Source of the DNA: JACMOY01 sp038322575
Lineage (GTDB): Bacteria > Actinomycetota > Actinomycetes > Actinomycetales > Angustibacteraceae
Reading direction: 5' to 3'
DNA: 64,000 nucleotides
NCBI GenBank assembly: GCA_038322575.1
Contig: JBBQGB010000005.1
Location: 17,779-81,778, forward strand
Shown here: positions 50,680 to 61,451 of the stretch, one piece after another
Position numbering within the stretch: the first letter of the stretch is position 1
How the letters are laid out: each line of letters opens with the position of its first letter
Notes under the pieces: generated by a model
What the model saw: the letters and a program-made list of their open reading frames with translations, nothing else
Told to the model about the DNA's origin: nothing
Databases searched by the model: none
Program-made: the position numbers and the translations under genes

Positions 50680-52893
50680 TCAGCCGGCGGTGACGGGCTC
50701 GGGTTCGGGGCGGCCGCGGTTGACGGCGGCGAGCAGCATCTGCGCCACGTCGACCACCTCGACCTCGGGTCGGGCGGCCCCGGCGTCCTGCTGGGCGGCG
50801 AGTCCGTCGCTGAGCATCACCCGGCAGAACGGGCAGCCGATCGCGATCGCGTCCGCGCCGGTGGCCACCGCCTCGGCGACCCGGTTGCCGTTGATCCGGG
50901 TGCCGACCTTCTCCTCCATCCACATCCGCGCACCACCTGCGCCGCAGCAGAACGAGCGCTCGCTGTTGCGCGGCATCTCACGCAGCTCGACGCCGGGCAG
51001 CGAGCCGATCAGCTCGCGCGGCGGGGCGTAGACCCCGTTGTGCCGGCCCAGGTAGCAGGGGTCGTGGTAGGTCACGCTGCGCCCGGTGCCCTCGACCGGA
51101 GCCACCGGCACCAGGCGCTTGTCGCGCACCAGGGTGTTCAGCAGCTGGGTGTGGTGCACGACCTCGTAGCTGCCGCCGAGCTGCGGGTACTCGTTCGACA
51201 GCGTGTTGAAGCAGTGCGCGCAGGTGACGACGATCTTGGTCGCGCCGGCCTCGGTGAGGGTCTCGACGTTGGCCTGAGCCAGCATCTGGAACAGGAACTC
51301 ATTGCCGGCCCGGCGGGCGGGGTCGCCCGTGCACGCCTCGCCGTCGCCGAGCACCGCGAAGTCCACGCCCGCGGTGTGCAGCAGCTCGGCGACCGCGCGG
51401 GTCGTCTTCTTCGCTCGGTCCTCAAACGCCCCCGCGCAGCCGACCCAGAACAGGTACTCGACCTCGGCCAGCGACTCGACGTCCTGGCCCACCTGCTTGA
51501 CGTCGAACGGCAGACCCTTGGCCCAGTCCAGCCGGGCCCGCGAGTTCATGCCCCAGGGGTTCTGCGCGTTCTCGAGGTTCTTGAACAGTCCGCCGAGCTC
51601 GCTCGGGAACGACGACTGCATCAGCACCTGGTAGCGGCGCATGTCGACGATGTGGTCGACGTGCTCGATGTCGACCGGGCACTGCTCGACGCACGCGCCG
51701 CACGTCGTGCACGACCACAGGACGTCGGGGTCGATGACGCCGAGCTCGCTGCCGTAGGCGCCGAGCGGGCGTTCGACGTCGTACCCGGTGGCGCCGATCA
51801 GCGGTCGCTCGTGGGCGGCGCGCGCCTCGTCGGACACGGCCGTCTGGCCGGACACGGCGGCGAGGTACGGCGCCTGCTCGTTCGCGTGGTCGCGCAGCGC
51901 CATCACGAGCATCTTGGGTGACAGCGGCTTGTCGGTGTTCCACGCCGGGCACTGCGACTGGCAGCGGCCGCACTCGGTGCAGGTGCTGAAGTCCAGCAGG
52001 CCCTTCCAGGTGAAGTCGGCGACCTTGCCGACGCCGAGCGCGTCGTCCTCATCGAGCTCGTCGATGTTCTCGAAGTCGACCGGGGCGCCCTTGACGCTGA
52101 TCGGCTGCAGCGCGCCGAGCGACGTCCGGCCGTCGGCGTGCCGCTTGAGCCAGATGTTGGGGAAGGCGAGGAACCGGTGCCACGCGACCCCCATGGTGGG
52201 TCGCAGGGCGACGGTCACGAACCACGCCATCGAGATCAGGATCTTGACCAGCGCGACGGCGACCACGGCGTTCTCGAGCGAGCCCTGGCCGGCGCCGGCG
52301 AAGGCCGCCCCGATGAACGACGTCAGCGGGAAGTGGAGCAGGCTGCCGTCGGTGAGGGCGTACTCGAGGCCCCGCAGGGTCAGCACGCACAGGACGACGC
52401 CGACGATCGTGGCCTCGACGTAGTACGCCGCCCACCAGGTCGAGCCGTAGAACCGCGAGCGTCGGCCGCCGGTGCCGGCGGCGCTGCGCGGGTGGTTGCG
52501 CTGGCGAATCACGATCAGGGTCGCGATGCCCGCGAACGAGAGCCAGGCGATCGCCTCGGTGAGCCACTCGAACGGCGCGAAGTGGCCGATCAGCGGCAGG
52601 GCGAAGCGCGGGTCGAACAGCTGGCCGTAGGCCGTCGCGAGCGAGAAGAACAGCACCCCGAACGAGACCATCACGAACCAGTGCGCCGCCGCGACGACGG
52701 GCAGCTGGGCCATCCGGGTGTGGCCGAGGAACTCGCGCACCAGCGTGACCGTACGGGTGACGGGCGCATCGGTTCGGCTGCGGTCGGGCTGGCCCATCGA
52801 GAACGTGGTGACGAACCCGGCGACCGTGCGCGCGAACAGCGCGATCCCCACGGCGGTGGCCACGAGGGCGATGACGGCGGCGGCGACCTGCAT
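50680..52893 (-). CDS. Membrane-bound iron-sulfur oxidoreductase with two CCG domains
   Basis: A 737-residue protein. The N-terminal half has six hydrophobic segments forming a cytochrome b-like membrane domain. Two 4Fe-4S clusters follow (CTECGRCQSQCP near 357 and CTTCGACVEQCP near 450). Two CCG domains of the heterodisulfide-reductase type come after; the second holds SFCCGAGGARMWMEE and GCPFC. This is the HdrD/GlpC-like layout common in actinobacteria, thought to pass electrons between quinones and a soluble acceptor; the partner is unknown. The ATG at 52893 begins the first helix. A palindromic TGACCGGTCA site lies 14 bp upstream. Confidence 0.92.
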   Translation of the reverse strand: MQVAAAVIALVATAVGIALFARTVAGFVTTFSMGQPDRSRTDAPVTRTVTLVREFLGHTRMAQLPVVAAAHWFVMVSFGVLFFSLATAYGQLFDPRFALPLIGHFAPFEWLTEAIAWLSFAGIATLIVIRQRNHPRSAAGTGGRRSRFYGSTWWAAYYVEATIVGVVLCVLTLRGLEYALTDGSLLHFPLTSFIGAAFAGAGQGSLENAVVAVALVKILISMAWFVTVALRPTMGVAWHRFLAFPNIWLKRHADGRTSLGALQPISVKGAPVDFENIDELDEDDALGVGKVADFTWKGLLDFSTCTECGRCQSQCPAWNTDKPLSPKMLVMALRDHANEQAPYLAAVSGQTAVSDEARAAHERPLIGATGYDVERPLGAYGSELGVIDPDVLWSCTTCGACVEQCPVDIEHVDHIVDMRRYQVLMQSSFPSELGGLFKNLENAQNPWGMNSRARLDWAKGLPFDVKQVGQDVESLAEVEYLFWVGCAGAFEDRAKKTTRAVAELLHTAGVDFAVLGDGEACTGDPARRAGNEFLFQMLAQANVETLTEAGATKIVVTCAHCFNTLSNEYPQLGGSYEVVHHTQLLNTLVRDKRLVPVAPVEGTGRSVTYHDPCYLGRHNGVYAPPRELIGSLPGVELREMPRNSERSFCCGAGGARMWMEEKVGTRINGNRVAEAVATGADAIAIGCPFCRVMLSDGLAAQQDAGAARPEVEVVDVAQMLLAAVNRGRPEPEPVTAG

Positions 52894-52906
52894 CCGAGCA
52901 GGATAG

Positions 52907-52916
52907 TGACCGGTCA
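52907..52916. promoter_or_regulatory. TetR-type operator upstream of the iron-sulfur reductase gene
   Basis: TGACCGGTCA is a perfect 10-bp palindrome, and the flanks extend the symmetry to 14 of 16 bases. It lies 14 bp before the start codon, where a repressor would block transcription. This is the classical form of TetR operators, but no TetR gene is in the window. Confidence 0.5.
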
Positions 52917-52993
52917 GTAGCTTCGGCTCGGCTGGACCCGGTGTGCTCCGCCACACCGACAGGCGCAATGCGGTGTCGACGGCCGGTTCGTGC

Positions 52994-53794
52994 TCAGCCC
53001 GCGGGCCGGCTGCCCGTCGCGCCTGTTGGTGTGGCCCGGCCTCCCACCCGCCGGGTCAGGTCGCGTGCCGCCCGGGCCACGCGGTCGGCCAGCAGCGCGC
53101 GGTCGGCGGGGCCGACGTCCGCTGCCGGGAAGGTGACCGCGACGCCGGCGGCCGGGTGGGCGGCGCTGTCGAAGACCGGCGAGGCCACCGAGGCGAACCC
53201 GGGGGTGACCTCTCCGTCCTCGAAGGCGTGACCGGTGGTGCGGACCGTGGTGAGCAGCCGCCGCAGCTCGGGCAGGGACGTCGGGCCGGCCTCGTTGCGC
53301 TGGACGAACGCCGTCCGGTCGGGGAACAGCGCCCGCACCTGGGCGCCGGGCAGGGCCGCGAGGACGGCGCGCCCGCTGGCGGTCAGGTGGGCGGGCAGCC
53401 GCACCCCGACGTCGGTGACCAGCGGCGGGCGCCCGGGTGCGCGCTCCTCGACGACGTACAGCACCTCGCGCCCGTGCAGCACGGCCAGGTGGGCGCTGTG
53501 CCCGACGTCGTCGACGAGCCGGGCGAGCAGCGGACGGGCCAGCCGGGCCAGTGGCGCCTGGTGGGTGTACGCCGAGCCGACCTCGAAGGCGGCGACGCCC
53601 AGGCCGTACCGGCGTTCTTCTGGTAGGTGGACCACGAAACCGTTGTGCTGCAGTACGTTCAGCAGGTGATAGACCGTCGAACGAGGCAGGCCGAGGTCGG
53701 CGGCGATGCGCGCGGCGGGCAGCGGGCCCGCGTGCCGGGCCAGGTGGGTCAGCACCTGCAGGGTCTGGTGCGCCGCCGGCACCTGGGGACTCAC
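52994..53794 (-). CDS. IclR family regulator of the hut locus
   Basis: A 266-residue regulator: an N-terminal winged helix (AARIAADLGLPRSTVYHLLNVLQHNGFV, residues about 28-55) and a C-terminal IclR effector domain (LARLVDDVGHSAHLAVLHGREVLYVVEE; LPAHLTASGRAVLAALP). It is divergent from hutH, and the 20-bp palindrome between them (53857-53876) is its likely operator. By position it should respond to urocanate or a related histidine breakdown product; sequence does not show whether it represses or activates. Confidence 0.88.
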   Translation of the reverse strand: MSPQVPAAHQTLQVLTHLARHAGPLPAARIAADLGLPRSTVYHLLNVLQHNGFVVHLPEERRYGLGVAAFEVGSAYTHQAPLARLARPLLARLVDDVGHSAHLAVLHGREVLYVVEERAPGRPPLVTDVGVRLPAHLTASGRAVLAALPGAQVRALFPDRTAFVQRNEAGPTSLPELRRLLTTVRTTGHAFEDGEVTPGFASVASPVFDSAAHPAAGVAVTFPAADVGPADRALLADRVARAARDLTRRVGGRATPTGATGSRPAG

Positions 53795-53856
53795 CGGTGA
53801 GCCCGCTCGACCCGCGGGCTGCGAGGACGGTCCTGTGAGCGCACGAATTCAGGCTA

Positions 53857-53876
53857 GTGTCTGGGATCCCAGACAC
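53857..53876. promoter_or_regulatory. 20-bp perfect palindrome, likely hut operator
   Basis: GTGTCTGGGATCCCAGACAC is a perfect inverted repeat in the 135-bp gap between the IclR-type gene and hutH. Size and position fit an IclR dimer site controlling both promoters. Confidence 0.75.
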
Positions 53877-53929
53877 AACCGGGATCCAGCGACGCCCCGG
53901 GTGCTCCTGCCGGGTGTTGGCTGGGCGGC

Positions 53930-55483
53930 ATGCAGCTCACCCAGACCTCGGTCGACGTCGGCGTCGGGCCGGTGCCGGCGTCCGGTGTCGTCGCGGTCGC
54001 TCGCGACGGCGCGCACGTCCGGCTGACCGACGAGGCGCTCGACGCCATCGGGCGCAGCCGGGCGGTGATCGAGACGCTCGCGGACGACGTGGTGCCCCAC
54101 TACGGGGTCTCGACCGGCTTCGGCGCGCTGGCCACCCGGCACATCCCCGTCGACAAGCGGGCCCAGCTGCAGCGCAGCCTGGTGCGCTCGCACGCCGCCG
54201 GGTCGGGCCCCGAGGTCGAGCGCGAGGTGGCGCGCGCGCTGATGCTGCTGCGGCTGTCGACGCTGGCGACCGGCCGCACCGGCGTGCGGCCGGTGGTGGC
54301 CACGACGTACGCGGCCCTGCTGAACGCCGGGATCACGCCCGTGGTGCACGAGTACGGCTCGCTCGGGTGCTCGGGCGACCTCGCGCCGCTGGCGCACTGC
54401 GCGCTGGCGCTGATGGGCGAGGGCTCGGTGCGGGACGTCGAGGCCCGGCTTCGGCCGACGCTGGAGGTGTTGCGCGAGAACGGGATCGAGCCCGTCGAGC
54501 TCGCCGAGAAGGAGGGGCTCGCGCTGATCAACGGCACCGACGGCATGCTCGGCATGCTGGTGCTGGCGCTGCACGACCTGCGCGACCTGATGGTCGCCGC
54601 CGACGTCGCGGCGGCGATGAGCGTCGAGGCGCTGCTGGGCACCGACGCGGTGTACGCGGCCGACCTGCAGGGACTGCGGCCGCACCCGGGGCAGGCGGCG
54701 AGCGCGGCGAACCTGCGCGCTCTGCTGGCCGGCAGCCCGATCATGGCCAGCCACCGCGGCCCGGAGTGCACCCGCGTGCAGGACGCGTACTCGCTGCGCT
54801 GCGCACCCCAGGTGCACGGCGCCGCGCGCGACACGATCGAGCACGCCTCGACCGTCGCCGACCGCGAGCTGGCGGCCGCCGTCGACAACCCAGTCGTCAC
54901 GGCCGACGGGCGGGTCGAGAGCAACGGCAACTTCCACGGCGCGCCGGTCGGGTACGTGCTGGACTTCCTCGCGATCGCCGCCGCCGACGTCGCGTCGATG
55001 AGCGAGCGACGCACCGACCGGATGCTGGATGCCCACCGCAGCAACGGGTTGCCGCCGTTCCTCGCCGACGACCCGGGCGTCGACAGCGGTCACATGATCG
55101 CCCAGTACACCGCCGCGGCCGTCGTCAGCGAGCTCAAGCGGCTCGCCGTCCCGGCCAGCGTCGACTCGATCCCCAGCAGCGCGATGCAGGAGGACCACGT
55201 CTCGATGGGCTGGCACGCCGCGCGCAAGCTGCGCCGCAGCGTCGACGGCCTGACCCGGGTGGTCGCGGTCGAGGTGCTGACCGCCGCCCGGGCCCTGGAT
55301 CTGCGGGCTCCGCTCGCCCCCGCGGCGCCGACGTCCGCCGTCGTGGGGGCGCTGCGCGAGGCCGGTGCCGGCGGGCCCGGACCCGACCGCCACCTCGCGC
55401 CCGAGATCGAGGCGGCGGTGCGCGCCGTGGCCGGGGGCGCCGTCCGGGCAGCCGCCGAGCGGGCCGCCGGCCCCCTCACCTGA
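53930..55483 (+). CDS. hutH: Histidine ammonia-lyase
   Basis: A 517-residue lyase that removes ammonia from histidine to give urocanate. The cofactor loop reads GSLGCSGDLAPLAH near residue 142; the MIO group forms here from Cys-Ser-Gly rather than the commoner Ala-Ser-Gly, a variant I recall from actinomycete HutH. HYGVSTGFGALATRHIP, AVDNPVVTADGRVESNGNFHGAPVGY and MQEDHVSMG are the other active-site segments. First gene of the plus-strand hut group, with the palindrome upstream. Confidence 0.95.
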   Translation: MQLTQTSVDVGVGPVPASGVVAVARDGAHVRLTDEALDAIGRSRAVIETLADDVVPHYGVSTGFGALATRHIPVDKRAQLQRSLVRSHAAGSGPEVEREVARALMLLRLSTLATGRTGVRPVVATTYAALLNAGITPVVHEYGSLGCSGDLAPLAHCALALMGEGSVRDVEARLRPTLEVLRENGIEPVELAEKEGLALINGTDGMLGMLVLALHDLRDLMVAADVAAAMSVEALLGTDAVYAADLQGLRPHPGQAASAANLRALLAGSPIMASHRGPECTRVQDAYSLRCAPQVHGAARDTIEHASTVADRELAAAVDNPVVTADGRVESNGNFHGAPVGYVLDFLAIAAADVASMSERRTDRMLDAHRSNGLPPFLADDPGVDSGHMIAQYTAAAVVSELKRLAVPASVDSIPSSAMQEDHVSMGWHAARKLRRSVDGLTRVVAVEVLTAARALDLRAPLAPAAPTSAVVGALREAGAGGPGPDRHLAPEIEAAVRAVAGGAVRAAAERAAGPLT

Positions 55484-55493
55484 CCCCCCACCC

Positions 55494-55557
55494 CGGCACT
55501 TGCTGCACGAAGTGCCGCCGGCCCCGCAGCGAGAACGACGAATAGTGACGCAAGTGC
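55494..55557 (+). promoter_or_regulatory. Alternative hairpins between hutH and hutU
   Basis: CGGCACTT (55494-55501) can pair with AAGTGCCG (55510-55517), while the overlapping GCACTTGC (55496-55503) can pair with GCAAGTGC (55550-55557). The two stems exclude one another. They lie in the 93-bp gap just before the hutU ribosome binding site. This could be a terminator/antiterminator pair or chance. Confidence 0.4.
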
Positions 55558-55576
55558 GAGAAGGAGGAGGAGCGAG

Positions 55577-57228
<1,652 letters not shown>

Positions 57229-57232
<4 letters not shown>

Positions 57233-57684
57233 GTGACGTCGGCGACCTGCGCGTCCAGCGCCCGCACCACGTCGTCCGCCTGGGCGACGATGCCGACCCC
57301 GCTGGCGCCGGCGCCCAGCGAGATCTCGCGACCGACGGCGCTGGCGTCGACGACGACCGGCCAGGTGCGGGTCGACCCGAACGGCGTGATGGTGCCGCGG
57401 GCGTACCCCGTCACGGCCAGCGCGGTGTCGGCGTCCGGCATCGACATCCGCTTGACCCCGAGCAGCGCGCGCAGCTTGGGCCACGAGATCTCGCGGTCGC
57501 CGGGCAGCAGCACGAACAGGAAGTCGTCATCGGCGCGCCGCACCACGATGCTCTTCAGCAGCGCGGACGGCTCGATGCCCCGCGCCGCCGCCGCCTCTGC
57601 GAGGCTGCTGACGTGGCCATGACGGACGACCCGGTAGGTGATGCCGCTCGCCTCGACGGCGGCCAGGGCGCGCTCCTCGCTCAT
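57229..57684 (-). CDS. YbaK/EbsC family aminoacyl-tRNA deacylase
   Basis: A 151-residue YbaK-fold protein, a family that hydrolyses mischarged aminoacyl-tRNA in trans. The core VVRHGHVSSLAEAAAARGIEPSALLKSIVVRRADDDFLFVLLPGDREISWPKLR and the GTITPFGS substrate loop with the conserved lysine (LLKSIVV) are present. It lies antisense inside the plus-strand hut group. A TAGGCT box ends 6 nt before the ATG, so it is probably leaderless, and that box falls within 3 bp of the start of the M20 gene on the other strand. Confidence 0.9.
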
Positions 57685-57698
57685 CCCGCGAGCCTACG

Positions 57699-58931
57699 GT
57701 GACGACGTTCGACGGCCTGTGGCACGACATCGCGGACGTCGGTCGCGACCCCGCCACGGGCGGCTACCACCGGTTCGCCTGGACTCCGGACGACACGACC
57801 CTGCGCGAGTGGTTCACCGCGCGGGCCCACGAGCGGGGCCTGGACGTCGTCACCGACCGGGCCGGCAACCTGTGGGCCTGGTGGGGTGACCCGGACGCGG
57901 ACGGCCCGGGGCTCGTGGTCGGCAGCCACCTCGACTCGGTGCCGGGCGGCGGGGCGTACGACGGACCGCTCGGCGTCGTCTCGGCGCTGGTGGCGCTGGA
58001 CACGCTGCGCGACAGTGGTTTCAGTCCGGCGATGCCGATCGGCGTGGCGTGCTTCGCCGACGAGGAGGGCGCCCGGTTCGGCATCGCCTGCGCCGGCTCG
58101 CGCCTGCTCACCGGCGCCCTCGACCCCGACCGCGCCCGTGCGCTGACCGACGCCGACGGCGTGACGCTCGGTGAGGCGGCCGGTCACGCGGGCCTGGACG
58201 TCGAGCACCTCGGCCCCGACGCCGAGGCGCTGCGCCGGGTCGGCCGGTTCGTCGAGCTGCACGTCGAGCAGGGCCGAGGGCTGGTGCACTCCGGTGACGC
58301 GGTCGGGGTGGGCAGCGCCATCTGGCCGCACGGGCGGTGGCGGGTCGACCTGGCCGGCCGCGGCGACCACGCCGGGACGACGGCCCTGGCAGACCGCGCC
58401 GACCCGATGCTCGACCTCGCCCGGCTGATCACGACGGTGCGCGCCGCGGCCGAGCGGCACGGCGCGGTAGCCACCGTCGGCAAGGTGCGGGTCGACCCGG
58501 GCGGGGTCAACGCGATCCCCTGGCACGTCACGGCCTGGCTGGACGCCCGGGCCGCGGGCGAGCCGTCGGTGCGGGCCGTGCTCACCGACCTCGCGGACTT
58601 CGCACCGCACGAGGAGTCGTTCACCCCGCGCACCACGCTGGACGCCGGGCTCACCGCCGACCTGGCCGGGCTGCTCGCCGCGCCGGTGCTCGAGACCGGC
58701 GCCGGCCACGACGCCGGTGTCCTCGCCCAGGCCGGCGTCCCGGCGTCCATGCTGTTCGTGCGCAACCCGACGGGCGTCTCGCACTCGCCGCACGAGTTCG
58801 CCGAGCGCGACGACTGCCTCGCCGGGGTCGCGGCGCTGGCCCGGGTGATCGAGCACCTCGCCGGCCCGCCACAGCAACATGCGCGACCGGGCGCGGTTGG
58901 TGACCCCGAGCACGGGCGCGAGGAACCCTGA
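57699..58931 (+). CDS. M20 family amidohydrolase (allantoate amidohydrolase/N-carbamoylase type), probable HutG substitute
   Basis: A 410-residue zinc-dependent amidohydrolase. Metal ligands and catalytic residues are visible: VVGSHLDSVPGGGAYDGPLGV (His and two Asp), CFADEEGARFG (Glu pair), FVELHVEQGRGL (His) and the C-terminal GVSHSPHEF. The family hydrolyses N-carbamoyl or N-formimino amides. HutF next door yields N-formylglutamate, and no HutG deformylase is present, so this enzyme is the likely last step of the pathway (inference). The GTG at 57699 lies 14 bp from the divergent ybaK start. Confidence 0.85.
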   Translation: MTTFDGLWHDIADVGRDPATGGYHRFAWTPDDTTLREWFTARAHERGLDVVTDRAGNLWAWWGDPDADGPGLVVGSHLDSVPGGGAYDGPLGVVSALVALDTLRDSGFSPAMPIGVACFADEEGARFGIACAGSRLLTGALDPDRARALTDADGVTLGEAAGHAGLDVEHLGPDAEALRRVGRFVELHVEQGRGLVHSGDAVGVGSAIWPHGRWRVDLAGRGDHAGTTALADRADPMLDLARLITTVRAAAERHGAVATVGKVRVDPGGVNAIPWHVTAWLDARAAGEPSVRAVLTDLADFAPHEESFTPRTTLDAGLTADLAGLLAAPVLETGAGHDAGVLAQAGVPASMLFVRNPTGVSHSPHEFAERDDCLAGVAALARVIEHLAGPPQQHARPGAVGDPEHGREEP

Positions 58932-58962
58932 TGCGTCGCGCCTGTCGGTGTGGCGGTAGGAC

Positions 58963-60282
58963 GTGACCACCTGGTGGTGCGAGCAGGCGTGGCTGGGCGA
59001 GGCGCCGGTCGCCCGGGTGCGGGTCGAGGAGTCCGGCGGCCGATTCACCGCGTTGCTGCCCGGAGCCGACCCTCTCGCGGGTGACGTGCGCCTGGCCGGA
59101 CTCGTCCTGCCGGGGTTCGCGAACGCCCACTCGCACGCGTTCCACCGGGCGCTGCGCGGGCGCACCCACGACGAGGGCGGCACGTTCTGGACCTGGCGCG
59201 AGCGCATGTACGCCGTCGCCGCGCACCTGGACCCCGACACCTACCTGGCCCTGGCGCGCGCCACGTACGCCGAGATGGCCCTGGCCGGGGTGACATGCGT
59301 CGGCGAGTTCCATTACCTGCATCACGGCCCGGGCGGCACGGCGTACGACGACCCGAACGCGATGGCCGAGGCGCTGCGCCAGGCCGCCCGCGACGCCGGC
59401 ATCCGGCTGACCCTGCTCGACGCGTGCTACCTCGCCGGGGGCCTGACCGGTGAGGGTCACACCCGGCCGAGCCCGGTGCAGCAGCGCTTCTCCGACGGCA
59501 GCTCGGCCGCGTGGCAGCGCCGGGTCGAGCGGCTGGTGCCGGACGCCGGGATGCGCGTGGGGGCGGCCATCCACTCGGTGCGGGCTGTCCCCAGGCTCGA
59601 GCTGGCCGACGTCGCCGGCGCGCTGCCGCACGCGCCGCTGCACGCGCACCTGAGCGAGCAGTGGGCCGAGAACGAGGCCGCGCTGGCGTTCTACGGCATG
59701 ACCCCGACCGAGCTGCTCGCCGGCGCGGACGCCCTCGGCCCGCGGACGACGGTCGTGCACGCCACCGTGGGCGCGCACCTCGAGCTGCTGGGCAGCACCG
59801 GCACCAGGGTGTGCTTCTGCCCCACCACCGAGCGCGACCTCGCCGACGGGATCGGCCCGGCCCGGCTGCTCGCCGACCACGGGTCGCCGCTCTGCCTGGG
59901 CAGCGACCAGAACGCGGTGATCGACCTGCTCGAGGAGGCGCGGGCGCTCGAGATGCACGAGCGGCTGCACTTCCTGGAGCGCGGGCGCTTCACCCCGGCC
60001 GAGCTGGTGAGCGCGCTGACCGCGAACGGGCACGCGGCGCTGGGCTGGCCCGAGGCCGGCCGGATCGAGGTCGGCGCACCCGCCGACCTCGTCGCCGTGC
60101 GGCTCGACAGCGTCCGCACCGCCGGAACGGTTGCCGCGCAGGCGGTCTACGCGGCCACCGCTGCTGACGTGACCACGGTCGTGTCGGGTGGCCGCACCGT
60201 CGTGGACGACGGCAGGCACGTCCTCGGCGACGTGGCCCGGCTGCTGCGCGAGGCGATAGAACCCCTGTGGCGCACCGGGTGA
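58963..60282 (+). CDS. hutF: Formimidoylglutamate deiminase
   Basis: A 439-residue amidohydrolase-fold enzyme that converts N-formimino-L-glutamate to N-formyl-L-glutamate and ammonia. FANAHSHAFHRALRGRTHDEGGTFWTWRERMY carries the metal-binding HxH and the HutF-specific stretch; HSVRAVPRLEL, HLSEQWAENEAALAFYG and the late CLGSDQNAVIDLLEEAR supply further ligands. GTG start. The stop overlaps the hutI start (GTGA). Presence of HutF rather than formiminoglutamase defines the five-step formylglutamate route. Confidence 0.94.
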   Translation: MTTWWCEQAWLGEAPVARVRVEESGGRFTALLPGADPLAGDVRLAGLVLPGFANAHSHAFHRALRGRTHDEGGTFWTWRERMYAVAAHLDPDTYLALARATYAEMALAGVTCVGEFHYLHHGPGGTAYDDPNAMAEALRQAARDAGIRLTLLDACYLAGGLTGEGHTRPSPVQQRFSDGSSAAWQRRVERLVPDAGMRVGAAIHSVRAVPRLELADVAGALPHAPLHAHLSEQWAENEAALAFYGMTPTELLAGADALGPRTTVVHATVGAHLELLGSTGTRVCFCPTTERDLADGIGPARLLADHGSPLCLGSDQNAVIDLLEEARALEMHERLHFLERGRFTPAELVSALTANGHAALGWPEAGRIEVGAPADLVAVRLDSVRTAGTVAAQAVYAATAADVTTVVSGGRTVVDDGRHVLGDVARLLREAIEPLWRTG

Positions 60283-61451
60283 GCGCCCTGCTGGTGACCG
60301 GCATCGGTGAGCTGGTCACGTGCGACCCGACCCTGGGCGACGGCTCGCCGCTCGGTGTGCTGACCGACGCCGCCCTGGTCGTCGAGCACGGCCAGGTCAC
60401 CTGGGTGGGGCCGGCGAGCGCGGTGGCGGCCGCCGACGTCCGGGTCGACCTGGGCGGGCGGGCGGTCGTGCCGGGGTTCGTCGACTCGCACGCCCACCTG
60501 GTGTTCGCCGGCGACCGGTCGCGTGAGTTCGAGGCCCGGGCGGGTGGTGCGCGGTACGACGGCGGCGGGATCGCCGGCACCGTCGCCGCGACCCGCTCGG
60601 CGACCGACGAGTGGCTGCTGACGCGGCTGCGCGGCCTGGTCGCCGAGATGCGCGCCCAGGGCACGACGACCGTCGAGGTCAAGAGCGGGTACGGGCTCAC
60701 CGTCGCCGACGAGGCGCGGTCGCTGCGGATCGCGCGCGCGGTGACGCCCGAGACGACGTTCCTCGGCGCCCACGTGGTGCCGCAGGGCGTCGACCGGCGC
60801 GAGTACCTCGACCTGGTGACCGGCCCGATGCTGGCCGCCTGCGCGCCGCACGCCCGCTGGGTCGACGTGTTCTGCGAGCCGGCGAGCCCGCACGCCTTCG
60901 ACGCGGACGAGTCGCGCGAGGTGCTGCTCGCCGGGGCGGCCGCGGGGCTGGGGCTGCGGGTGCACGGCAACCAGCTCGCGCAGGGACCGGGGGTGCGGCT
61001 GGCCGTCGAGCTGGGCGCCGCCAGCGTCGACCACTGCACCCACCTGAGCGGCGCCGACGTCGACGCGCTCGCCGGTGGCAGCACGGTCGCGACGCTGCTG
61101 CCCGGCGTCGAGTTCTCGACCCGCTCGCCGTACCCGGACGGCGGTGCTCTCATCGATGCCGCAGTCACGGTGGCGCTGGCCACCGACTGCAACCCCGGCA
61201 CGAGCTTCACCTCGTCGATGCCGTTCGTCATCGCGCTGGCGGTGCGCGAGCTGGGACTGACTCCGGCGCAGGCGCTGTGGGCGGCCACGGCAGGTGGTGC
61301 GAGGGCCCTGCGCCGGACGGACGTCGGGCACCTGGGTGAGGGCGCTCGGGCCGACCTCGCGGTGCTCGACGCGCCGTCGTACCGGCACCTGGCCTACCGG
61401 CCCGGCGTCCCGCTCGCGCGTGCGCTGGACCTGCCGGACCCCAGGGTCTAG
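60279..61451 (+). CDS. hutI: Imidazolonepropionase
   Basis: A 390-residue amidohydrolase opening the ring of imidazolonepropionate to formiminoglutamate. VVPGFVDSHAHLVFAGDRSREFEAR contains the HxH metal pair; TTVEVKSGYGL, FLGAHVVPQG, RVHGNQLAQGPGVRLAVELGAASVDHCTHLS and ATDCNPGTSFTSSMPF hold the remaining ligands. The GTG at 60279 overlaps the hutF stop; a GTG at 60267 is possible but lacks coupling. Convergent with the DUF4235 gene, sharing four bases. Confidence 0.95.
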   Translation: MSALLVTGIGELVTCDPTLGDGSPLGVLTDAALVVEHGQVTWVGPASAVAAADVRVDLGGRAVVPGFVDSHAHLVFAGDRSREFEARAGGARYDGGGIAGTVAATRSATDEWLLTRLRGLVAEMRAQGTTTVEVKSGYGLTVADEARSLRIARAVTPETTFLGAHVVPQGVDRREYLDLVTGPMLAACAPHARWVDVFCEPASPHAFDADESREVLLAGAAAGLGLRVHGNQLAQGPGVRLAVELGAASVDHCTHLSGADVDALAGGSTVATLLPGVEFSTRSPYPDGGALIDAAVTVALATDCNPGTSFTSSMPFVIALAVRELGLTPAQALWAATAGGARALRRTDVGHLGEGARADLAVLDAPSYRHLAYRPGVPLARALDLPDPRV

